13,928 nucleotides of DNA from Bacteroidales bacterium UBA6828 (GCA_002452095.1 DKEG01000066.1:1-13928), one strand, 5' to 3'; shown: positions 1 through 7,136, counted from the first letter of the stretch. The notes: a model not told the origin generated them from the sequence alone. A program made the numbers and translations.

Positions 1-557
1 TCGTTTGCCATAGTGGAATAGTCAATACCCGAGACACACAATGTACCAAGGTAATAGACGCCATAGAGCGCAAGCCCCGAGACGATAAGTTGCCCGATAT
101 TCGCCGCCACAAAACGGTAGGAGTTGAGACCTGCACGCTCGATAGAGTCGTTGGTCATCACCGCACCGAGAGACGAATAAGGGATATTGACGATAGCATA
201 GATGACACGGAGCATGACAAACGTTACCAACACGTAGGCTATCTGCGCATTGCCCGTGAACGACGGTCCCCAGAAAGCGAGAAGAGCGCAAAGCGCAAAA
301 GGAACGGCACCGAAGAGAATGAACGGACGGAACTTGCCCCAACGGGTATTGGTACGATCCGCCCAGATACCGACGATAGGATCCATAACGGCATCCATAA
401 TCGTACCGAGGATAGCGATAGAAGTTGCCCAACCGATACTGATACCCGCCACGTCGGTGTAGTAGAAAATCAACCAGAAATTGACCATATCCCACACAAA
501 GTGGGAGGCGGTGTCGCCAAGGCTGTAGCCTAATTTTTCTTTGACGGAGAGGTGCAT
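1..557 (-). CDS. GPH-family (MelB-like) cation:sugar symporter, 3' end cut by window edge
   Basis: This open frame starts at ATG 557-555 and runs off the left edge without a stop, giving 185 N-terminal residues. Residues 54-78 carry the glycoside-pentoside-hexuronide:cation symporter signature: a DAVMDP segment with Asp55 and Asp59, which match the cation-site aspartates of MelB, followed by ADRTNTRWGKFRP. Hydrophobic segments at about 24-34, 41-53, 80-96, 106-125 and 152-172 fit the first helices of a 12-helix inner-membrane carrier; the family is usually about 450-500 residues, so well over half is missing. The likely role is import of mono- or oligosaccharides released by the upstream glycanases, driven by Na+ or H+. 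It is the last visible gene of the locus, 73 bp after a GH16 gene. A C7 then A8 homopolymer touches the start codon and no Shine-Dalgarno site is visible. The family call is firm; the exact sugar is unknown. Confidence 0.9.
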   Translation of the reverse strand, partial: MHLSVKEKLGYSLGDTASHFVWDMVNFWLIFYYTDVAGISIGWATSIAILGTIMDAVMDPIVGIWADRTNTRWGKFRPFILFGAVPFALCALLAFWGPSFTGNAQIAYVLVTFVMLRVIYAIVNIPYSSLGAVMTNDSIERAGLNSYRFVAANIGQLIVSGLALYGVYYLGTLCVSGIDYSTMAN

Positions 558-564
558 TTTTTTT

Positions 565-571
565 GGGGGGG
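565..571 (-). repeat. Poly-C tract (C7) next to an A8 tract at the GPH symporter start
   Basis: The minus strand reads seven C followed by eight A, the last A being the first base of the ATG at 557. The tract occupies the place where a ribosome-binding site would sit. Homopolymers of this length can gain or lose bases by slippage. Confidence 0.7.
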
Positions 572-583
572 ACTTTAGAGGTT

Positions 584-615
584 CTAGAAAATCTAGTAGA
601 ACTAGTGGGATCTAG
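584..615. repeat. Four CTAG tetramers at 9-10 bp spacing
   Basis: CTAG occurs at 584, 593, 602 and 612 in the 73-bp gap between the GH16 lipoprotein gene and the GPH symporter gene. CTAG is its own reverse complement, so the cluster reads the same on both strands and any two copies can form a weak short hairpin. No promoter of the TTTG/TAnnTTTG type is visible in this gap, so the symporter gene is probably cotranscribed with its upstream neighbour. The function of the cluster is unknown. Confidence 0.6.
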
Positions 616-630
616 GATTTATTTTGGGGA

Positions 631-1617
631 TTATTTGTTTTCTTTATAGACACGGATGTAATCCACGTACATCTTGACGGGGGTGCCATCGGCGGGAAGG
701 GCGGTGATTTGGCGGAAGTTGGGGTCGTCCGCCGTAACGATTTCGGGGTACTTGGGGGTAGTTGGCAAGCCCGTGAAATAGCCGCCGACTGCGAGGTTCA
801 GCACGAGGTAGAAAGGCTTGTTGAAGTAATGTCCGGGCTCGTTGATGTCTTTGTTGCGGAGCGAGAGGGCGAAATAGGGGGCGACATCGGGGTATTGGTC
901 GAGGTCGAGATACATAGCGAGGGTGTCCGCCGTCCAGATGACCGTAAAGAGATGGAAATCGCCCTGGACAGGGTATGGGGCTTCGCAGACACCCGTTTTG
1001 TTGGAGTACTTGCCGTTGTTGAAGGCTTCGCCCCAGTGGGCTGCGCCATTGAGATAGCGGTCTTGGAGTCCTTTGCTGATGCCGTCTTTGTGTCCCATCT
1101 CGACAATGTCGATTTCTCCGCAGCGAGGCCAAACACAGCGTCCCTGGCGGGCGAGTTCGGCTGCGCGGGTGTCCACGTCGTCATTGTTGCCGAGGTCGGT
1201 AGCAAGGTCGTTGCCGAGCATCCAGAAAGCAGGCCAGATACCGTTGGCGGTGTGGGGGAAAGCGATGCGGGCTTCGATTTTGCCATATTGAACTGTCACC
1301 TTGTCCTGCGTATTCATACGCACCGAAGTGGCAGGACGATTGCGGTAGTCCTCACGCTTGGCGTTTAGCACGAGGCAGGACTCGCCCGTTACAGGGTGCC
1401 GCTCGATAGTGGCATTGCGGGGGGTATAGTACTGCATCTCCGCATTGCCTCCGCCGCGGGCGTTGTCCTCGATGTTCCAGTAGGCGGTGTTGATGGTGTC
1501 GGCATCGAAATTGTCCTCCCAGACGAGGGTGTGGGTGTCTTTGGGTGTACACGATGACAGGAATACAATGAACAAAGAACAAAAAACCAAGGACGAATAT
1601 GTGCGTGTGTATTGCAT
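631..1617 (-). CDS. GH16 family glycoside hydrolase lipoprotein (beta-glucanase/laminarinase type)
   Basis: A 328-residue protein with a lipoprotein signal peptide (hydrophobic residues 9-20, lipobox FLSSC, lipidated Cys23), so it should be membrane-anchored and probably surface-exposed. Residues about 30-325 are one GH16 beta-jelly-roll domain. The catalytic strand is GEIDIVE, with Glu168 the expected nucleophile, Asp170 and Glu173 the expected acid/base, in the ExDxxE arrangement of laminarinases. Other GH16 landmarks are WPAFWMLGN at 128-136 and the C-terminal MYVDYIRVY. Likely reaction: endo-hydrolysis of beta-1,3- or mixed-linkage beta-glucan. After the active site it reads GHKDGI and GAAHWGE, like its neighbour at 1709-2764 and unlike the GH16 at 4324-5619, which has MEHVG. 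It carries about 20 extra residues (about 137-162, Asp-rich) just before the catalytic strand compared with that neighbour. The only plausible start is 1617. It lies 91 bp downstream of the preceding GH16 gene. Confidence 0.93.
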   Translation of the reverse strand: MQYTRTYSSLVFCSLFIVFLSSCTPKDTHTLVWEDNFDADTINTAYWNIEDNARGGGNAEMQYYTPRNATIERHPVTGESCLVLNAKREDYRNRPATSVRMNTQDKVTVQYGKIEARIAFPHTANGIWPAFWMLGNDLATDLGNNDDVDTRAAELARQGRCVWPRCGEIDIVEMGHKDGISKGLQDRYLNGAAHWGEAFNNGKYSNKTGVCEAPYPVQGDFHLFTVIWTADTLAMYLDLDQYPDVAPYFALSLRNKDINEPGHYFNKPFYLVLNLAVGGYFTGLPTTPKYPEIVTADDPNFRQITALPADGTPVKMYVDYIRVYKENK

Positions 1618-1657
1618 ATTATTTACTTTTTGCTCCGTTTAAGGGCGTTATAATTCT

Positions 1658-1719
1658 CCATTAAAGATCATTAAAGAACCATTAAAATTCTCCGTTAATT
1701 GACGTTAATTATTCGTTAA
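1658..1719 (-). repeat. Phased heptamer cluster, copy A (three CCATTAA-like, three CCGTTAA-like)
   Basis: Heptamers begin at 1658, 1668, 1679, 1692, 1702 and 1713, a mean spacing near 11 bp: CCATTAA, TCATTAA, CCATTAA, CCGTTAA, ACGTTAA and TCGTTAA. The cluster fills most of the 91-bp gap between two GH16 genes and runs into the last codons and stop of the upstream one (stop 1711-1709). It matches, in inverted orientation, the cluster at 7137-7196 at about 53 of 62 positions by hand alignment. Confidence 0.75.
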
Positions 1720-2764
1720 TTTTCTCACCGAGGAGGTTGTACTCGGAACCATTGTAGAAGATATGGATTTCGCCGTTGCGGAGGACTTTGCGAGCCGGGT
1801 CTTTTACAGAAGGATTCTGAATACCCGTGGCATCCTCTATCGGTTCGGAAGCAACCTTTGATTGGAATGTCTCGCCGACATCGCCACGCTGATAGATACG
1901 CAGATAGTCCACATACATCTTGCGCGGACCGCCAGCCAGAGCGGTGATGCCGTTGATGTCCCATATACCCGGGAAGTTACCGCCGATGGCGAGGTTGAAG
2001 ATGATGAAGTTAGGGCGGCTCCATATCAGTTGGCGGTTGTAATCATCGTTTTCGTCGGGTTCCAACTTGGCGGAGAAATACGGTTTGGCATCGGGATAGA
2101 TGTCCTTGTCCACGAACATCTCCACGGAGGTGGGTGTCCACTCGCAGGAGACAGTATGGAAGCCGTCCTCCACGGAATAGTCGTAGGTAACGGATTTTGC
2201 ATCGCTCCACACTGCATCCCAACGGGAACCCACGTGCATAGCCCCATTGAAATAGCGGTCCTGCGTGCCTGCCTTGATACCGTCCTGGTGCCCGAGTTCG
2301 ATGATATCCAACTCACCGCAACGCGGCCAGCCGACCTCGCTATAGTTGTTGCCCATCATCCAAAACGCCGGCCACAAGCCGTTGGCTGTCTGCGGGAAAC
2401 GGATACGCGCCTCCACCTTGCCATAGGTAAAGAAGACCTTGCCGAGGGTGTTCACACGCCCTGATGTGCAGGTCTTGCCCAGGTAGTTCTCTTTGGTGGC
2501 GGTGAGAATGAGGCAGTGCTTGCCCGTGGTGGGTTCCACACCAAGGCTGACCCCTTTCTCGCAATAGTACTGCAACTCGTTGTTGCCGCCGCCGTCGCCG
2601 TTCACCTCTATATTGAACGCATCCGAGTTGAGCGATGCGCCCGTGAAATCCATATTCCAAACGAGTTGATAGTCACCCGCAGCACTCGCATTATCGGCTG
2701 ATGTGCTTGCGTTGGCACCCAACGCAAGCATCAGCACTAAACCAATCAACAAAACCTTTTTCAT
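1709..2764 (-). CDS. Secreted GH16 beta-glucanase with a C-terminal type IX-like sorting tail
   Basis: I prefer the ATG at 2764 (351 residues) because it gives the typical MKKVLLIGLV signal peptide; an ATG at 2779 would add five residues. The signal peptide ends near AlaAsnAla and has no lipobox, so unlike its neighbours this enzyme is not lipid-anchored. The GH16 domain covers about residues 30-290. The catalytic strand is GELDIIE; numbered from the 2764 start, Glu151, Asp153 and Glu156 form the ExDxxE active site. WPAFWMMGNN precedes it and KMYVDYLRIY ends the domain. A linker is followed by a last stretch of about 30 residues containing RKVLRNGEIHIF and YNLLGEKI, which resembles the short C-terminal sorting tails (Lys/Arg..Gly..Ile...Tyr..Gly) seen on many Bacteroidales secreted enzymes; that part is inference. 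Likely role: endo-cleavage of beta-1,3-glucan. It starts 21 bp after the GH128 stop, which suggests cotranscription. Confidence 0.92.
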   Translation of the reverse strand: MKKVLLIGLVLMLALGANASTSADNASAAGDYQLVWNMDFTGASLNSDAFNIEVNGDGGGNNELQYYCEKGVSLGVEPTTGKHCLILTATKENYLGKTCTSGRVNTLGKVFFTYGKVEARIRFPQTANGLWPAFWMMGNNYSEVGWPRCGELDIIELGHQDGIKAGTQDRYFNGAMHVGSRWDAVWSDAKSVTYDYSVEDGFHTVSCEWTPTSVEMFVDKDIYPDAKPYFSAKLEPDENDDYNRQLIWSRPNFIIFNLAIGGNFPGIWDINGITALAGGPRKMYVDYLRIYQRGDVGETFQSKVASEPIEDATGIQNPSVKDPARKVLRNGEIHIFYNGSEYNLLGEKINE

Positions 2765-2785
2765 ATCTTCTATCTTCATATTTCT

Positions 2786-4321
2786 TTATTTACACATAAA
2801 CCAATGCAGCAATGCGTTGCCCGATTGGTTGGTTATTCTCAGCACATGTTCCCCCGCCGCCACAGGCATCGCCACTGACATCGTATGCCACTCATCGTCT
2901 TGCGTGCGGGGCAACTCTATGGTATAGTCCTGCCCGTCCAACGACACCTGCAAAGTTGTCTTCATATATGCCCGATAGCATACAGAAAACTGTTTGCACA
3001 CTTTGGGTACAGATATATGATATTCGGCATACTGCCCCGATATGATCTGCATATACAGCGAGCCGTAAGCATCCCCGCGCGGGTAGAAATGCGGCGAAGC
3101 CACAGGCTCTGTGTCTGCCCATGTACTGATGTCTGCACACGTGTTCGCCAACACCGGATTGGTGGCTTCTATGTACTCTCCGGAGAACGATGACAGCCCC
3201 GTATATACCAGCCCCTGCTCTGACAAACCAACCGGCTCTTCGTCCGTAACCAACTGGTTGAAAGGCATCTTATTGAGCAGCCCATTGCCCCTCACCAAGA
3301 ACCATGCATACCGTTCCACACGCGGGTCTTTCTCCATCATCAGCACTGCCTCCGACATATAGTTAATCTGTGCCATAGCCGATGACACCGACTGCTCCCA
3401 TGCGCAAAACTCCGTCATCCATACAGGCTTGCCATACTTGTCAAAGAGGTCTATAAACGATTTCATCGCCCCCGCACTGCCCATATAGCAATGCAAAGAG
3501 ATGGCACACACATCGTCTATCGACACCCCCGGTTGCGCAAAGAACTCGTCCAACCATTTCACAGGGTCGGAATACCCTGCCAATGTGCCGTAGTTCATAG
3601 CGGGCGACACTATATTCAATCCCAGTCCGCGGGCAAAAGCCACCAACTCGCCCCAGCCTTCCGCCGCCTCTTGCGGGGTCATATTCGCCTGGTCGGTCAG
3701 GTTGGGTTCGTTGTATGCCAGCAGGTACTTGCACTCGGGGTGCGCCTGCACGTAGGCAGTTATCGCCTCTTTGTTGTACGCCTTGTTCCACGCCATCGGA
3801 CAGAAATCCATACCCGTCTCGTCAAACGATGTCAGTGCCGTTCCCGTCAGCGCAGGTCCCCAGTTGTAGCCCCACGACACGGCGGGTGCCAACAGATACA
3901 CATCCTCTTTCATAAAGGGCGAACCAAAGCCCACACCGCGTTTCATACTCTTGCCCACACGCACCAGCGAGCGCGACAGGCTCATATTGGGCGACACGGA
4001 ATCCACAGTCTCTGCACCGCGCACAATCACCACGCACTCTGCCGACGCCTTGCCTACCCTTGCCACAACCTTGGTTTGCCCCTCGCTGCGCCCCGTGACG
4101 ATACCATTGAACACCGTAGCCACCACAGTATCTTCCGCCAGCCACATCACATCTGCTGCCAAGGCGACAGGACTGACCGACACCGTCAGCATACACGGCT
4201 CACCCACCTGCAACTGCACCACCTGCGGCGACACACGCAGTTCCTCCACCTCTGTCTCATGCGTACAGGCGCAAAACGATACTGCCAACGCACACAGCCC
4301 TATTATCCAACGGCGCATCAT
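2786..4321 (-). CDS. BIG2-GH128-CBM6-like lipoprotein, putative endo-beta-1,3-glucanase
   Basis: A 511-residue protein with a short lipoprotein signal peptide (SFCAC, Cys19 likely lipidated) followed by acidic residues. Residues about 27-100 form one bacterial Ig-like BIG2 domain, probably a spacer. Residues about 128-385 match GH128 (TIM-barrel): YLLAYNEPNLTDQANMTP contains the Asn-Glu-Pro motif with Glu205 as likely acid/base, and KPVWMTEFCAW carries Glu304 as likely nucleophile. GH128 is known for endo-beta-1,3-glucanases acting on laminarin, curdlan or triple-helical glucans. The last about 130 residues (ISGQYAEYHISVP, then GEHVLRITNQSG) resemble a CBM6/CBM35-type beta-sandwich and probably bind glucan; this part is less certain. 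Its ATG follows the stop of the upstream GH16 gene by only 2 bp (TAACTATG), a sign of translational coupling. Likely location: outer-membrane surface. Confidence 0.9.
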   Translation of the reverse strand: MMRRWIIGLCALAVSFCACTHETEVEELRVSPQVVQLQVGEPCMLTVSVSPVALAADVMWLAEDTVVATVFNGIVTGRSEGQTKVVARVGKASAECVVIVRGAETVDSVSPNMSLSRSLVRVGKSMKRGVGFGSPFMKEDVYLLAPAVSWGYNWGPALTGTALTSFDETGMDFCPMAWNKAYNKEAITAYVQAHPECKYLLAYNEPNLTDQANMTPQEAAEGWGELVAFARGLGLNIVSPAMNYGTLAGYSDPVKWLDEFFAQPGVSIDDVCAISLHCYMGSAGAMKSFIDLFDKYGKPVWMTEFCAWEQSVSSAMAQINYMSEAVLMMEKDPRVERYAWFLVRGNGLLNKMPFNQLVTDEEPVGLSEQGLVYTGLSSFSGEYIEATNPVLANTCADISTWADTEPVASPHFYPRGDAYGSLYMQIISGQYAEYHISVPKVCKQFSVCYRAYMKTTLQVSLDGQDYTIELPRTQDDEWHTMSVAMPVAAGEHVLRITNQSGNALLHWFMCK

Positions 4322-4323
4322 AG

Positions 4324-5619
4324 TTAATTCACGAACTGCTTCTCATACACCCGCACCCAGTCCACTTTCATCAGTATCGGCGAGGCGAATATATCATTAT
4401 CAATGCTTCCACCCATACTTCCGCCCAAAGCAAGGTTCAGTATAATGTAGAACTTATTATTATAGTCCGACTGGTTGAAGAACGGCCACTGCTCTATGTC
4501 GCGGGTATCCGTCGGCTCCATAATAGTGGCAGACTCCTTGCCGTCCACATAGAACCGCAGCACATCGCGCCCGTATTGGTAATACTCCAGCCACTCCAAG
4601 CCATACACGTGCCACGAGCCCTCGACTTCCACTCCGGTCAACTGACTATGCCAGTTATTCCCAAGCAACCCGTTCTTTGCCTGCGTATGAACGGCAAACG
4701 ACACCATTGTCGGGTTCGACCCCACATGCTCCATAATATCTATCTCCCCGCACGAAGGCCAACCGCTTTTTGTACCCAGCATCCAGAACGCCGGCCACGT
4801 GCCGCGCCCCGAAGGCAGCCATATACGTGCCTCGGCTTTGCAGTATGCAAACTGGTTCTTGCCCTTGGTATTGATACGCGCCGATGTATATTCCTTGCCC
4901 AAATAGTTCTCTTTCCGAGCCTCTATCACGAGGCTTCCATCCTCTACACGCAGGTTCTCGGAGCGAGCGGTATAGTACTGCTTCTCACCGTTGCCGCCAC
5001 CGCCGCCGGTTACCTCTATATTCCACTGCGTGGTATCCAATGCCGTTCCCTCGAACTCGTCCGACCATACCAGCACATACTCCCCGCGATAACTGCCGCC
5101 CGGCTGTATCACTGTAACCACGCACTGCGCTTCACCCTCGTCGCAGGTAGCCGTTATCGTTGTGCGCCCGTCGTTCACACCCGTTACCAATCCGTTCTGG
5201 TCCACACTCGCCACTGCGGGGTTTGCCGATGCCCATACCAACTGACTATGCTCTCCTTGCACGCTCAGTTGCAGTGTCTTTTTCACCTCTATCTGCCGGC
5301 TGCTCACATTCATCGGCAGTTGCGGCTTGCTCACCACATACACCATACATTCCGCCGACACCTTTCCTATGGTCGCACTCACTACCGCCGCACCCTTGCT
5401 GCGAGCCTTTACAATGCCATTCCACACCGTAGCCACCGTGGTGTCCGTCGATGCCCACACCACAGCCTCGTCTGTCCCCTGTATCATCGGGTCTATCATC
5501 GCTGTCTGCCCCACGGTCAGCGTCAATGTAGCAGGCTCCAGCGAAATGCTGACCTCATTCGTCCGGCACGACACCAATAGTGCCACCAACACCAATATAC
5601 CAAAATATACTCTTTTCAT
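4324..5619 (-). CDS. BIG2-BIG2-GH16 lipoprotein (laminarinase type)
   Basis: I place the start at 5619 (MKRVYFGIL, 431 residues); the frame is open to 5655, but that would put twelve polar residues before the signal peptide. The lipobox LLVSC gives lipidated Cys18. Two BIG2 Ig-like domains follow at about 23-98 and 100-172. The GH16 domain spans about 178-427: YVLVWSDEFEG opens it, WPAFWMLGT precedes the active site, and the catalytic strand GEIDIMEHVG (Glu292, Asp294, Glu297) is the textbook laminarinase sequence. KVDWVRVYE closes the fold. Likely role: surface endo-beta-1,3-glucanase (or beta-1,3-1,4-glucanase) held away from the membrane by the Ig-like spacers. Its first BIG2 domain is clearly related to that of the next gene (GH128), which begins 2 bp after this stop. 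It lies 63 bp after the glycan-binding protein gene. Confidence 0.94.
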   Translation of the reverse strand: MKRVYFGILVLVALLVSCRTNEVSISLEPATLTLTVGQTAMIDPMIQGTDEAVVWASTDTTVATVWNGIVKARSKGAAVVSATIGKVSAECMVYVVSKPQLPMNVSSRQIEVKKTLQLSVQGEHSQLVWASANPAVASVDQNGLVTGVNDGRTTITATCDEGEAQCVVTVIQPGGSYRGEYVLVWSDEFEGTALDTTQWNIEVTGGGGGNGEKQYYTARSENLRVEDGSLVIEARKENYLGKEYTSARINTKGKNQFAYCKAEARIWLPSGRGTWPAFWMLGTKSGWPSCGEIDIMEHVGSNPTMVSFAVHTQAKNGLLGNNWHSQLTGVEVEGSWHVYGLEWLEYYQYGRDVLRFYVDGKESATIMEPTDTRDIEQWPFFNQSDYNNKFYIILNLALGGSMGGSIDNDIFASPILMKVDWVRVYEKQFVN

Positions 5620-5682
5620 GTCTCTTTGTTTATAGTCCAAGTAGGGGACAACCAAGCCCCTACAAGGAAATCCTATGCGGAT

Positions 5683-6948
5683 TTATTTCGCTTTCTTGTA
5701 GATGAAGCAAGCATCAAACTGCAACTGCGTACCCGACACGCCACCACTCAAGATAGACAGCACATTGATACTAGCGGTGTTGTTTGTACTATATACCAAA
5801 CCTTGTTTGGTGAAATAACTCAGCGGGATTTCAATCTCGCCCCAATCACCATTGCGGGTGAAATCGGTATAAGCAGGATACGTTGCACCATTATCATTGA
5901 AAGCCGCAGTACCAATACATACTGCACCTTTGGTATTATTAGCACCATTCAGGATAAGCAGATGCGATGCGTTGTCGGTGGACTTCATAGCAATATGGAA
6001 ATAGTAGTCATCCGGAGCGTCCATGATAGCCGCCAACTTGTTGAGATCGTTCATTGCCTCTGTTTGCTCAGCCTCTTTGCCTGCAGGAGTTGGATTAGTA
6101 CCTCCCCAACCGCAAGAGTAACCCATACCGGACCAACCTACACTTGTAACCGTCATTGATACCCAGCCTTCACCGGTTACACCGTAGAAGTTCTTGCCCT
6201 GTGTAGCACCTGCTGCGTAAGTACTTTCCCATACATACAAGTTCTTGCTACCTGTCTGGTCGCCAGTATTCTGTGAGAAACTTGCAATCATCTTGCCACC
6301 AATTTGGGTCACCTCTTTCTCGCCCAATTGGATAACAAAGTAATCGCTACCCTGCAGCGACACATGGTTAATCTGCTCATCACCACCCGTCGGGTCGGTA
6401 ACTTTCACAGCACAAACAGCCTCAACATCGCCGACAGCGGCCTTGATGTTAGCAGAACCTTTTGCTACTGCAGTAACCACACCGTCTTTCACGGTAGCCA
6501 CAGCCTCGTTGTCAGACGACCATACCAATTCCGATGCCTTGTCTGCGGGCTCCACGGTAGCCTTCAGTGTCTCGCTGCTACCTTTTACCAGACTCAAAGA
6601 AGGTTTATCCAAAGTAACCACGGTCTGCCCCTCCTCGAATACCGTTACAGAGCACATACCCGTTTTGCCGCCTGCCGTAGCGGTGATATACGCCTCACCT
6701 TTGGCTACTGCCGTAACCAAACCTTTGTCATCCACCGTAGCAACGACGGGATTGGAAGATGCCCATGTTACCGTACCGGCACCTTCGGGAGTAACCGTTG
6801 CAGTAAGTTGCTTGGTGTCATTGACTTTGATAGTAGCCACTGCGGGGTCTATTACCACTTTTTCTACTGTAACTTCATTGGTGTCCGGGTTACATGCTAC
6901 CAATGACAACATGGCAATCGCCAATGCGAATAATTTGTTTGTTTTCAT
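5683..6948 (-). CDS. Putative surface glycan-binding lipoprotein (SGBP) with two BIG2 domains
   Basis: A 421-residue protein from ATG 6948 (MKTNKLFALAIAM); an ATG four codons upstream at 6960 is possible but less typical. Lipobox LSLVAC gives Cys19. Two BIG2 Ig-like domains (about 25-102 and 105-185; VTWASSNPVVATV and LVWSSDNEAVATV) are followed by a module of about 235 residues, rich in Gly, Ser, Trp and Tyr and with no hydrolase motif, that I do not recognise by family. Position directly after susD, the lipoprotein signal and the layout of Ig-like domains ending in a C-terminal beta-rich module are the pattern of PUL surface glycan-binding proteins. The likely job is to hold beta-1,3-glucan at the cell surface for the neighbouring enzymes and SusC/D. 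No promoter of the Bacteroidetes type is visible just upstream, so it probably depends on read-through from susC/susD. An enzyme of unknown family cannot be excluded for the C-terminal module. Confidence 0.8.
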   Translation of the reverse strand: MKTNKLFALAIAMLSLVACNPDTNEVTVEKVVIDPAVATIKVNDTKQLTATVTPEGAGTVTWASSNPVVATVDDKGLVTAVAKGEAYITATAGGKTGMCSVTVFEEGQTVVTLDKPSLSLVKGSSETLKATVEPADKASELVWSSDNEAVATVKDGVVTAVAKGSANIKAAVGDVEAVCAVKVTDPTGGDEQINHVSLQGSDYFVIQLGEKEVTQIGGKMIASFSQNTGDQTGSKNLYVWESTYAAGATQGKNFYGVTGEGWVSMTVTSVGWSGMGYSCGWGGTNPTPAGKEAEQTEAMNDLNKLAAIMDAPDDYYFHIAMKSTDNASHLLILNGANNTKGAVCIGTAAFNDNGATYPAYTDFTRNGDWGEIEIPLSYFTKQGLVYSTNNTASINVLSILSGGVSGTQLQFDACFIYKKAK

Positions 6949-7029
6949 AACATGATACATTAAAAGTTAATTGTTAATTTTTATCTATTTCTTTGTCGTT
7001 TCCGCTTCGTTTTACCCTCGTGTCAAACA

Positions 7030-7073
7030 GCAAGGGATAAGCAACCCATAAGCAAGGGATACGCTACCCTTAT
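7030..7073. repeat. 11-bp tandem repeat, four units, alternating GGG and CCC cores
   Basis: Four exact 11-bp units start at 7030, 7041, 7052 and 7063: GCAAGGGATAA, then GCAACCCATAA, then GCAAGGGATAC, then GCTACCCTTAT, followed by GCC. Units 1 and 3 differ only at the last base. Units 2 and 4 carry CCC where 1 and 3 carry GGG, so adjacent units could pair on one strand. Confidence 0.75.
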
Positions 7074-7136
7074 GCCACTCATTTCATATAACGAAATTAA
7101 TGATTAATTCGTGGTTAATTACATGTTCTTTTACAA

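Noticed and set aside
22..495. Minus-strand 157-codon open frame near the left end
   Set aside because: It is a Tyr-, Arg- and Cys-rich frame overlapping the GPH symporter, which is in another frame, is open from 557 to the edge and shows the family motif.
631..2764. The two adjacent GH16 genes as fragments of one broken gene
   Set aside because: Each has its own signal peptide, a complete GH16 domain with all three catalytic acids, and a proper end.
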